Below, one piece after another: positions 41,978 to 51,941 of a DNA stretch of 64,000 nt. The first letter of the stretch is position 1. Every line of letters starts with the position of its first letter. A program made the position numbers and the translations under genes. This stretch comes from Schistocephalus solidus (Eukaryota; Platyhelminthes; Cestoda; Diphyllobothriidea; Diphyllobothriidae), in NCBI GenBank assembly GCA_017591395.1, contig WEDG01007407.1, positions 1 through 64,000 on the forward strand, given 5' to 3'. The notes under the pieces were generated by a model. The model saw only the letters and a program-made list of their open reading frames with translations, was not told the DNA's origin and did not search any database.

Positions 41978-42259
41978 TACCCTACATTTATCCACATATA
42001 TTTCACAGGGGTTTATTGCACTCTTGTCAATTCTGCATTGCAATTCGTCTGTTGACCTTAATAATTCATGTTTCACGCAGTTATACCAAATTCATTCCTT
42101 TACTATTTTGGAAATACATTTTCTTCACGCTTAGAGTTAATTTGATAATTCTTGAAGTTTCGTTATTTTCATAAGAAAATCTCTGCTACGCGTAATCCAC
42201 CCATGCTGCTTCCCTACAAACTTCGTAGTAGTAAAGAACCGAGCGTTCTTAAAAAGAAG

Positions 42260-42556
42260 GCTTAATTTCGTTTATGTATGTCTACGTCTTCATCCTCATA
42301 TACTACTTTCAGAACTTCTTGTTTTTAGAATGTAAAGTGCGTGGTTTTTCCAGAGTAGTTAATCGTCTTCGACTCAAATGTTCATTGAAATGCCTGTCTC
42401 ACCCCAAACACTCATTTCTAGATCACTTAACTCAATTTCTGCACTTAATTATTTTTGAAATTATTATCTTCATTATTATCTGGAGTTTATAGGCCAGAAA
42501 TCGATTAGAGAACGCTCGTGGACCCACTGAGGAGCCAAAACCCTCGTTGCTGCGTC
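42260..42556 (+). repeat. Diverged near-full monomer of the 355-bp satellite
   Basis: It matches the satellite in order: CTACTTTCAGAACTTCTTGT; GTCTTCGACTCAAATGTTCATTGAAAT; CACTTAATTATTTTTGAAAT; CTGGAGTTTATAGGCCAGAA; GAACGCTCGTGGACCCACTGAGGAGCC; and GTTGCTGCGTCACGCAAC. The GTTGC/GCAAC hairpin is retained with a changed loop. It abuts the truncated LINE. Confidence 0.7.
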
Positions 42557-44540
42557 ACGCAACATGACAGAGAACATAAGACTAAAGAGAATGGGAGCCA
42601 GTACCTAACCCTGCTTCAATCCGTTGGTCACTGCGAATGCTCCGGAAACCTTCCAGTTGTTAGTGACATACGCCATCATCCCGTCATTGAGCTTAGGACA
42701 GCCGAATTTCTGCATGATTTTTCACAATCCATCACAATTCCCTATTTCGAAGTCTTTCGTCAGATCCTCGAAGATAGTGTAGAGGTGCGTGTGCATTACC
42801 TGGAATTTCTTTTGTAGTAGATCGTTTCGGTGGTGCCTTTGTCTCGTCGGCAGTCACATTGACTTCCCGCGAGATCTACGTGGTTGTCAAGATGATTAGG
42901 ACGAATGCGAGCGACGATCTGCCCGGCGAGGTTAAGCAGTAAGATGCCTTTGTGGTTATCACAGATTTGCCGCTTCCCTTTCAGCTTGTATAGATGAATG
43001 ATGGCCACGTCCTTGAAAATCTTAGGAACCTGTCCTTGGCCCCACATCTCCTGGAATACTGCTGTAATTACCTCCATCAGCCGCGGGGAACAACGCTTAT
43101 AGACTTCGGCTGGAATGGCATTGGCTTGCGCGCTGGAAGGTTATTGCAAGGCCCGGATGGTTTCTGGTAGTGAAGGCGGGATATCCAGGTCATTGTTTAT
43201 GCCCACTTTGGGAAACCAGTCAATGGCAGCATCGGAGATGGTTGATGAGGGGTTGAGGACAATTCTGAAACACTTACCCTGCCAAACTGACTTTTTGTTT
43301 TCTCTATAAGAAGCGCTGTGTCATCAGAGCTCAGCAGTGGTGCGGTTCCCTTTGTGCAGGGGCCATAGACGTCCCTGATGACCTGAAAGAATTTTCTCAT
43401 TTCATTGCGGTCCGCGTAAACGTAGACTTTCACAGCTTTTGCGAGCCATCCAGGTGTTCTGCAGCTCCCGAAGCTGTTGCTGTACTAGGCATCGGCATCT
43501 GAAGCAACCTGCTCTGTTGACGTCGATCCGGTGATCCATGTAGACTTCGAGTAGTCGGTTCTTCTCAGCAAGTCGTTTGCGGATATGGGCACCATTGTCC
43601 TCAAACCAGTCATGGTGGTGATGGTGAGCATGTCCGAGGACGTCGAGAGCGTTGTACTGGATGAATTTCCACGATTCACGACATCGTGTCTCCACGGTGG
43701 CGTTAACATATGTAATTTGCAGGTCTTCAAGTCGCTGGGCAAATTGGTTGCTGAAATCAAAACTTAGAGTAGGCAAATTGACACAAGAGTATTCAACTTA
43801 CGCGGTGAACGCTTACCTAACGGTTTTCTGTGGGGTTGAAGTCAGAACTCCATTTCGGAGATGAAGTGGTGGTGATCCGTCCAGTCACCAGTACGTCCAG
43901 GCGATGCCGCTTCCAGATGAGAAATAGTCTGACAGCTTCCAGTGCCGTGATCGGGGGTGTATCCACGTGGCCCTCTCCCGCATCGAAAGGCGGAAGAACG
44001 TTTTGCTCAGCAAGAGGTGATATTCGGCGAGGTTTGCAAAGAAGGAGGCTGTTTTAGTTACATCCACCAAGAACATGGGAACACAGCCATATCTCCCAAC
44101 AACGTGCTCTTCCCTGACGCGTGTGCTGAATTCGCCAAGGAAAATCAGTTTGAATGCCCTTGGTACAGCCACTAGAATGGCGTGCAGGTCGTTGTATAAT
44201 GTCTTCTTCGCTTGCCGGAGCTCGTCATTGGAGGGGCGGGGGATAGGCGCTCATAGCACGGTCATCAGGCGAAGCCTATACCCTACGGTAGACAGGGAAG
44301 TCGTCGCACAGGGTTCTTTTTAGATGAAAGGTGACACTGACGTCGCATTGTTCGGCCTTTGAACGGCTGTTGTACAGGAAAGTGTATCCGGCACCCACCT
44401 CCACCAGCTGACCATTTGAAAGAATTGGGCCGCTCTGATTGTAGCGATGTCCACTTTGAATCACACCAGTCCTTGGGCGACTAACGCCGTTATCCGTTCC
44501 GGTTGGTCGTTCCTCGTATTGTCTTTAATTAGAATGAACA
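42557..44540 (-). mobile_element. RTE-type LINE (endonuclease/reverse transcriptase), decayed and truncated
   Basis: Minus-strand pieces in order: start of the AP-type endonuclease (44276-44464, EVGAGYTFLYNSRSKAE); endonuclease body (43885-44172, FKLIFLGEFSTRV, MRERATWIHPRSRHW); connector (43402-43776, LDVLGHAHHHHHDWFEDNGA, VQQQLRELQNTWMARK); VYGPCTKGTAPLLS (43197-43433); RT (42796-43077, FKDVAIIHLYKLKGKRQICDN). The downstream part (42560-42750) gives KIMQKFGCP and SGAFAVTNGLKQG with an in-frame stop, then VLAPILFSLMFSVML. It is lost before the FADD catalytic box, where the satellite relic begins. Many frameshifts; dead. Confidence 0.85.
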
Positions 44541-44929
44541 TTTCAGACTGCTAGATTTAGCAGATGCACCCTAGCAGCCCTTAAAGTATGAGGTATTGGC
44601 GTTTTCGCTTGTTGTTTGATTTTTTCGACCGAAAGTTGCGCATCTGCGAGCCAGACCAGTTTGTAGAGGAAGTGAGCCCTCGTATTTGTTTAAGGGTATC
44701 ATTTCTAGCCCCGTACTTTACTAGGTGCTTAGCAGAGCTGTCCCCAAATAGAACTGTTGAGACACCCAAGACGGCTGCCAAATGCCATGAAGAGTCACAG
44801 TTTGCTTTATTGGAAGAGGAAACCACGGTAACCTTTGCCACATATTGGATTGCATGTCGCCCTCTCCGTAGGCCTTTCAAATTCCTGGAAGTAGGAAGAG
44901 AGGATAAGGAGGAGAGCAGCATTACCTGG
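44541..44929. other. Stretch with no supported feature
   Basis: Both strands are open for ~115 codons (44588-44971 plus, 44581-44922 minus) without domains. It may be LINE 5' UTR or unrelated sequence. Confidence 0.35.
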
Positions 44930-45130
44930 GGTGGGGACTCACATGGCGCCGGACAGCCTCACCTGAGTTAGCCCGAGGTTGAGGCGTCCACCAGGGTGTA
45001 GCTTTGCTTCGAAGGGCCACAGTGACGACTTTGGTGCCAGTTGAGGACCAGTATTTACTACCTGCACAAGACAAGTGGAGCTCTCTAGTGCTACCTGCAC
45101 GGTGGTTTCCAAACTAGATACCCTTACAAA
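44930..45130 (+). repeat. Relic related to 13460-13700
   Basis: Shares CCTCACCTG.GTTAGCCC, GGGTGT.GC..TG, TTCGA.G.GCCACAG, GGTACCAGTT-like and CACCTGYACRAGACAA.TGGAG blocks with the middle of the 13060-13990 repeat array. Confidence 0.45.
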
Positions 45131-47151
45131 TTACCCTGCAAAAACAATTAATAAAGCTCAGAAGGGTCCGCGAAATTATTTTTTGAACGTAGATGAGAGG
45201 TTTGGTCCAGCATCAAGTGGCTCATCCGAGAGGATGGTTCGAAGCCATCTGCCTTTACTTTAGTTCCCTTCTCTTTAATATTCTGCACGTTAACCCTCAC
45301 GCAACTGGACGGTTCTAGCATCCGATGAAGACTTTACGAATGGTTAACGGTGCCTTTGTTTGCCTTCATCAAGAATATGACAATAAAGTTGTGAGGGCCA
45401 CGGCTGGCAAAGAACAAAACTCCGTCAACTTAACACATAAAATTGCCAAAAACAGTGACCATTTAACTTATATGAGAACGATTTTATTTGTGAATTTTGG
45501 CACAACCAACGAACAGCTTTTTATAAAACCCCGAAATATAAAAGTAGAGTTTCCCAAGTCTCTGTTTATTACTTTTTTTAAAAAATAAACTGAATACATC
45601 TCTCTATTTAAAAAATCTGGACTGTAGACTGAGGATGAATATGCAATAACTATAATCAGCTTTTTATCACGCGATTTTATAAAGTTTACATAAAACACAG
45701 TACTGATGAAAGGACAAGGTCTATACAATAGATATGATATCTTTGACTGTGGGAAAGCGTTTGAGAGCGTTCTCGATTGGCCTCTTTTATAGGAGCTTAG
45801 GACCAGGCATTTGAGGCCGGTTGTTATATGAACCCTAAGCTTTCTACTCCGCAGAAAACAAAAATTCCCTCCTGTTAATTCACATTTTTATTTTTCATTA
45901 GTCGAAAACAATGTCATACAAAGTACATGTGTCCTTATGAATTCCGAGAATTACTGCAAGAGAAAGTTCACATCATTCTAAATTTTAAAGCCATGTAAGT
46001 GAGTGCCAATAGAAACTTACGATTATTGCAGTTCTACATCGTTCTAAATCACATTTTTCGGTGGGGTTCTTCTGTACAAAAGAATATTGAGAGAAATGCA
46101 ACAATACCATCAAGAGTCTGCAGTGAAGACCTTAGTGATGATTAATGAAATCCCATGTCTTTCATCGTAACTCATTCTGGAGATGCGGATTAGAGTACAA
46201 AGAATTATATAATAAATGAAGTGAAAAGCAAAGGGTTTAATAGCCACCGTTACACGTGAATGTCTTACTAGAACCACTTCTGCAAAAGAATCCTTTGACA
46301 TTTCTAGTATATTTCAGACTAGGCGTACAGTAATAAGCGTATTGGTACTGATCAGTTTAGTCATTATATTACTATACAGAGGATATGAATTTATAGAGAT
46401 TTTTTCAAAATATCAGCAAGATGTGATAACAATATAAGACAGTGAGTTAACGCAGAAGAAATGTTTACCTTATTGTTATTTTTAACATATTTAAACTAGA
46501 TTTAATAAAGATGATGACATATCATATAGAGTAAAAAAGAGGACGGAACAGAATCCTAAAGGTCTTATTCATTAGTGCGCCTTGCATCCTAACGACTAAA
46601 TAGATCACTGCTGACCTCTATATTATAACAAGTGCAGAAAATTAAATGGAATTGGCTATTTATTAAGTACCTAAGTGACTATATCAAAGTTTTCCTTCAT
46701 TACAAACAGAAATGCTAGCCATATCAGTGCAAAACTCGCAGAGGTTTCAGTTAGATTAAGTGCAGTTCAGGGAAATATGCTTATATCTGTGAACTCTCTT
46801 TTTGTCACTTATATATAAGAGGAAATAGAAATGCTGGAGGTAATGAAATTAGCCATTGGATAAAGACTTAATTTAAAAAACGTGTGATTTCCCTGCCAAC
46901 ACACGGCCCCGTCCTTATGCAGGGCTAGAAGGTAATGGACGGGGCCATGGCCCCTGTGTAGTTTAGCCTTGAAAAACTGAATATTGACAATTAAATAAGT
47001 TGATAGATTAACTCGTCTATCTACTCATTTTATGCCTGACTTGCTTAAAGTAGAAGGATAACTATGCACATTTGTCTATGAAAAGATTATCAGCCTATTT
47101 GCGTGGGTAATAAAGTCACTATTGCACGACCTATGATACGTTTTGTTTTAG
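45131..47151. other. AT-rich intergenic stretch with one GC-rich hairpin
   Basis: No supported exon. A perfect 10-bp inverted repeat GGCCCCGTCC ... GGACGGGGCC (46905-46914 and 46937-46946, 22-nt spacer) stands out in otherwise AT-rich DNA. Confidence 0.5.
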
Positions 47152-47194
47152 TTGATGATTTGGAGGACACTCAACTGTTGACCGAGCTCTACGC
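47152..47194 (+). CDS. Possible exon upstream of the 48335-49203 gene
   Basis: After acceptor TTTTGTTTTAG the only open frame reads DDLEDTQLLTELYA, and GCT|GTATCC could be a donor. Its phase (0) does not join directly to the 48335 exon (needs phase 2), so at least one exon would be missing in between. Weak. Confidence 0.2.
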
Positions 47195-48334
47195 TGTATC
47201 CTTACTTTTCATTTGCGCTGTGTTTTTTCGCCCTTAGAAGGACTGCCGTACGGTATCCACTGTTTTTTTTTCATGTTTTTTGTCATACTGAAGTATTCCT
47301 ATGGCATGATTTGCAGCTGCCTTTGAGGAACTAGACGTGAAATTAGTTTCTTTATGTGATTGAATAATCTACCGAGAGACTGGTTCTGGAATATGCAGAA
47401 ATATCAGTCATATTTTGGATTTTGACCAGCTTTCAAAGTAACTATGAAGCTAAGTTACTGGGGTTGTCACCGAAACATGATTTAGAATTGGAATGCATGT
47501 GCTAAGAGGGCATATTACGCCACCCCTGAGGATCCCTCTGTCACGTCTACGTCATCCACGGTGGCCAAAGAATTTCGAAACGGCAAATTCCCGAGCTTAG
47601 CCCAGAGGCTTCAGTGGGTAGATAATTTTACGTAATTATAAGGTGGTCTAGACAACCTTGAGGTCAACAAAAGCCGAAATAGGTTTGGTGGGAACAGTTT
47701 TTCAACAAACTTGCTGGAATTCTGCTTGAAAGCACAACTGTCTCACTCTTCATTGCATTTATTGTTCCAGCTGCTTCGGCCGTACCACACGGAGGTCTCA
47801 AGGGATCCGCCGACGCTTTTGCAAACGCATAGAACAAGCATTAGCAAGCCTCTTTCGAATGGGAGGAACGTGCATTTGGGCATTGAAGATACCTCGCAGT
47901 TCCAATTCAATTATCCACAATGAGTACATGCTGTCAACAGAAGCACCCAATAATGCTGTACTTATCGGCAACCGAACATGTGTATTGACATCTGTATTGG
48001 CTAACGAGATACAGTACCACCCCTACTTGGACTGCACGGACGTGTTTACGACTTATAGTTAATCCTCCAAAATTTTTATTTTTAGATCCCCCCGTTTAGA
48101 AAATAGTACATGTACTGCCAATTTATCTAATATTATTTGTAGATATGTCCCCTTTAATATTGAGGGGCAATTTTTCCTCCTTTCCCTATTACACACCTAT
48201 AATGTACAGTGACTTTATATCTCCATTGTTTTAAGGTCATGCAGATGTACTCACTAGTTGAATTCGCAACTGATAGTGGCGTAGCTGCAACACTCTGGTA
48301 AGGTAACTAAAATGTTTCAATAATATTAATTTAG

Positions 48335-48533
48335 GAAAAAAATTGACTACTTAAAAGAAGAAGTACTCAAACTGGGCACTGGGACGGATGGTGGCTATGA
48401 TGGACGAACACAGGTGATGATCGTCGACAAGGACATGCAGTTGCCAATCATCCCTTTGCCATTTTGCCCGAACGAGGCTTATTATGACTTCATTTCCAAG
48501 TTTAGCGCCGATACCAACGTTGCACAACAAACG
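48335..48533 (+). CDS. Unrecognised gene, penultimate exon
   Basis: Acceptor AATATTAATTTAG, donor ACG|GTAGGT, 66 codons with incoming phase 2 and outgoing phase 0. It encodes KKIDYLKEEVLKLGTGTDGG (coiled-coil end followed by a glycine-rich turn), then GRTQVMIVDKDMQLPIIPLP and FCPNEAYYDFISKFSADTNV. The composition is clearly coding. I do not recognise the family. Confidence 0.6.
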
Positions 48534-48584
48534 GTAGGTTAGCAGGCACAGCAATTCTACATGGCTTATAAATTAAATATCTGT

Positions 48585-48941
48585 CTACAATGAATGGCAG
48601 GAGCAAGAAATAGTTCTTAAGAAATATTCTGAGGCCATGCTCGGACCACCGATATGTCTCAACTTCTGTCGAGCTGGGTTAACGAGCAAGAGGTCTTCTA
48701 TATGTAGCCCGTTATCCACTGACGTCAGTGGTAGGTCAATCTTCTCGTTTTGACACATATAGAGGCCATTTGCTGAAACGCTCATTATGGTACCTGCCAT
48801 GATGAAATTGTTCGGGAAACAGTCATCAAATGGTTTCATGGAACCAGAGACCGCTATGGTGGCCGAACTAAACGCTTTGGCAGTGCTGAGATGGTGAAAC
48901 ATTTTGCATTGAATGATTTCGAGAAATCCATTTAGCTTCCC
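48585..48941 (-). CDS. Candidate minus-strand terminal exon nested in the plus-strand gene's last intron
   Basis: A good minus-strand acceptor (TTGTCTCCAG at 48942-48951) opens a 118-codon frame, GKLNGFLEIIQCKMFHHLST ... NPARQKLRHIGGPSMASEYF, ending at TAG (48585-48587). It contains NNFIMAGTIMSVSANGLYMC and IEDLLLVNP, which look like beta-sheet-rich coding sequence. No family recognised and no upstream exon found. It may equally be a gene relic. Confidence 0.35.
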   Translation of the reverse strand, partial: GKLNGFLEIIQCKMFHHLSTAKAFSSATIAVSGSMKPFDDCFPNNFIMAGTIMSVSANGLYMCQNEKIDLPLTSVDNGLHIEDLLLVNPARQKLRHIGGPSMASEYFLRTISCSCHSL

Positions 48942-49158
48942 CTGGAGACAACATTCCCCAGAATGAACTTCCTACTTGCTCAATCGGAAGGCACCGTAAC
49001 TCCCGTTGATAAATTTAATACAAATTACCTGGTAGTTAGTTTAAGCTATTTGACTTTATATGCAGAAGTAAACTATAAATTTAATGTTAGCTACAACTTG
49101 ACTCACTATACAATCACCTTGGTTAGATTCTTCTGACCGAACCAATTTTTTTTTTCAG

Positions 49159-49203
49159 ATATCGGCCCGGCAGAATACAGATGACGAGGATATCGTATAC
49201 TGA
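49159..49203 (+). CDS. Unrecognised gene, terminal exon
   Basis: A strong polypyrimidine acceptor (TTTTTTTTTTCAG) opens a 15-codon exon, ISARQNTDDEDIVY then TGA, in phase 0 with the previous exon. The acidic C-terminus ends DDEDIVY. Confidence 0.6.
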   Translation: MSARQNTDDEDIVY

Positions 49204-49260
49204 TTGAATGCTAGCACCTTTGTAAATAATTTTATTACACTTTTACTTTGCTTGTTTTTT

Positions 49261-49266
49261 AATAAA
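49261..49266 (+). terminator. Polyadenylation signal AATAAA
   Basis: 57 bases after the TGA at 49201-49203, consistent with the end of the plus-strand gene. Confidence 0.65.
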
Positions 49267-50579
49267 GAATCAAATGCATATAATTGCATTCCTATATTAT
49301 ATATCATCGCGAGGGGTGGCTGATCTTATGAAATAAGGGTGTTGGGTTGTTAAACGCGAACGCTTTGTGTTTTCGTAGACGAAAATTGCTGACAATATCA
49401 CTGGGCTATCTTCCGTAGGCCTTAAGGGTTGCGATGTTCCACAGTTCAGCGTGCAAAAAGAGAACAGAGCTACATGCAAGGAATTAAAAAGAAGTGTGAA
49501 TGCGGGCTGGGGTAAAAAATGTGAAATAGGAGGCGTCACGCTGGGAATTTTTTGTTGGATGGGGCAACGGGGGGATTTTTGCACAAGGCCCCGTCCCCAG
49601 CCCCGTCCAACCCCGTCGAATCCCATTGCTACCCCGGAGGCTTGACGTGAATAGACGGGGTGGGTTCTAGCAGGGTGTAAGGTAATATAGCCCGCTTTTT
49701 GCTGTGGCATGTGTCACTGAAGACGATGTTTGAGTGCCTCCAGGGTTGGAGCAATAGAAATTGTGTCAGGCAGGATATGACACAGTTTGATAATAGGTAC
49801 TTTGTCACGTCCAATCTAGATTGGGCATGCGTAGTTGGAAGAGATGTCCCAGGAGACCTGTTGTAGTTGCGACTTTCGAAAAAGAACCCACACCAGATCG
49901 CACAATCCCAGTGCAATTACCAGTAATTATGAGGATAAAAATTTAGGTTATTCAGGCGTGTTGCATTTGGGAGAGCTCCATGAAATCTGTCTAATTTTGT
50001 TGTCCATCTCAGAACCATTCTGGGTAGCTTGTACTCATGCTGCCCCTAGAATCTTCTTGCTTGCATCGCGTATTTAAATTGCCACCGTTAAACTTTCAGA
50101 AAATCTTTGAGAAGCATACTTCAGTGAAAAGTGTTAATGGCAGCTTGCTTGTGGGTATACTTGAAGTTGCATTCCAAAGGTTTCTTAATGGCTGCAAAAT
50201 TTTTATCACCCAAACGCCGATATACTTCTGAGTTCCTACTTGCTGGAGTGCCATTCTGTTCAAACGGTATGCGCGCGTACCGGAGAACTGGTTTCTAATT
50301 CTGAGCTGTACTATGGTAATTTTGTTGAAAACTGAAAGATGGGAGACATCGGCTGGAGCACTTTTACACACGATAAATATTTTCTTGTATGCCTTTCCAG
50401 ATTTTGTTATCATTCACACATCGAATCCAATTTTTGAACACAATATTCAATAAGCAAGATTATGTATGATAGTCCCAGAACCGAACAATGCGTCTTTTTT
50501 TCTGATCAATTTGGCATCTAGGAATTTTCACAAAAAAATAAAACAAACGAATCCTCATAGCCTAATTCATCCTGGCATG
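49267..50579. other. Intergenic stretch, nothing firm
   Basis: Short ORFs only. A C-rich run of GGCCCCGTCC/CCCCGTCC motifs near 49590-49620 echoes the hairpin at 46905, but no structure is delimited. Confidence 0.4.
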
Positions 50580-50964
50580 TCAAAGTGTCGTACGGTACAT
50601 GAGCTCGAACGATTTGAACTCTTTGCACCAGCAGGATTTGTTTTTCTGTATATCAGAGATAAAGTCACCGCGCGCTGCTTGGTGGAGATGCTTTGCCGTC
50701 CTCTCTTTCGGAGTTGACTGGGCTTTGGGAGTTTCCAGCACCATTTTTGCGTACTGCAGATTCAATAGGCGTCAGCGTTCGTGTCTGTGGAGTCTGAATC
50801 TCCACACTCCTTTCTTTGACACTTTTATTGTTAGGGTTACGCCATACCTGCCCACACCTATTTTCAGGTGCGGTCTGTTTCCCTTCGAGATTTTTGATCT
50901 CGAGCATTAACGACGCCCCGGAATTTATTTTAAGTAGCATCTTTTTAACTTGTTTCAATGGCAT
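50580..50964 (-). CDS. Doubtful divergent ORF overlapping the TLK start
   Basis: The minus-strand ATG at 50962-50964 (MPLKQVKKMLLKINSGASLM) opens ~100 codons (LEIKNLEGKQTAPEN, SVEIQTPQTRTLTPIESAV). Another frame then runs to TGA at 50580 (GDFISDIQKNKSCWCKEFKS). The two frames overlap without a clear intron, and the start codon lies 4 bases from the TLK start on the other strand. Could be a divergent gene with a short intron, or chance. Confidence 0.25.
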
Positions 50965-51941
50965 TGCACGTGGATCCCTTAAAGCGCGAACTTCTTGAAG
51001 CTCGTATTCAGGGAAATTCGAGCCCAGGGAATGCTGCATCGTCAACCAGAGCCCAGGACTTAAATTCGGATAATTTATCGTCTGATGATCGCTCGAAGTA
51101 TGGCGTTTCCCTTGATTCAGCGCAAATAACGACTGACAACGTATCTGTGGATGTACCATATTCGACCGTCACGTCCAGCTTCTGTACGGATCCGGTTATC
51201 GTGCTGAGCGAGAGCCAGAATATTCCATCAGTTTCCGTTTCTGCCGCACCTCAAAACTGTTTTTCTATTTGTCAGCAACATTGCACCACACCATCGGGTC
51301 AGATGACTCCCAACAATGCATCTGCAGAGCAACTGCAGTCCTCTGAGCTTTTTGAAACGGAGCCCCATAAAAGCGAAGAAGTACATGGAGTGGAACAAGT
51401 TCCTGGTCAGCTGAGTCAGTCAGACATTCAGGACAGTGCCAGTTTTCATGCTGAGGAAAGTAGCGCTAGTTTTCCTAGTGCGGATGGGGTGGTTTCCAAC
51501 AAAAGTGCTGGTGGATTGTACAACTGTTTCCAAGGCGCAGCGAATCAAGTTAATTTTGTTGAGCAGGCAGATGTCCTACCTTTTTCCGGCTGCAGAGCAT
51601 TTTCCAATCCGTCACTTTCCATGGACCGGACTGCGTACCAGTTCAACCCTATGCTACCTCCCAACGAAACCCACATACCCAATCATTCTGTTTCACCCAA
51701 GAAGGTGCGGACTCTATCTGGTGCTGCTGTTACTTCAGTTCAAGGCAACAATTCGCCCTCTAGGTTGGGTTCTACTAATTCACCCGGCGCTCATGGACCT
51801 AATGCAATTGCGGCTCCCCGTGAATCAACCACTCCCCGCGGCATCGTTAGACGCAAAAGAAGGGGACCCCTATTTGATGAACAAGGAATTCAGCCCAAAC
51901 GACCAGCTCATCGCACAAAACGAATCGATGAAATGTTCAAG
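50958..51941 (+). CDS. TLK: Tousled-like kinase, exon 1 (N-terminal regulatory region)
   Basis: ATG at 50958: residues MALHVDPLKRELLEARI correspond to the N-terminus of animal TLKs (…LDPRRQELLEARF in vertebrates), which fixes the start. The exon is 328 codons, mostly low-complexity S/T/N/P-rich. It ends with a basic stretch (RRKRRGPL ... KRPAHRTKRIDEMFK) that sits where TLKs have their NLS and the DYF-type motif. Donor AAG|GTAATT, phase 0. TLKs are nuclear S/T kinases acting on Asf1 histone chaperones in chromatin assembly. Confidence 0.85.
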
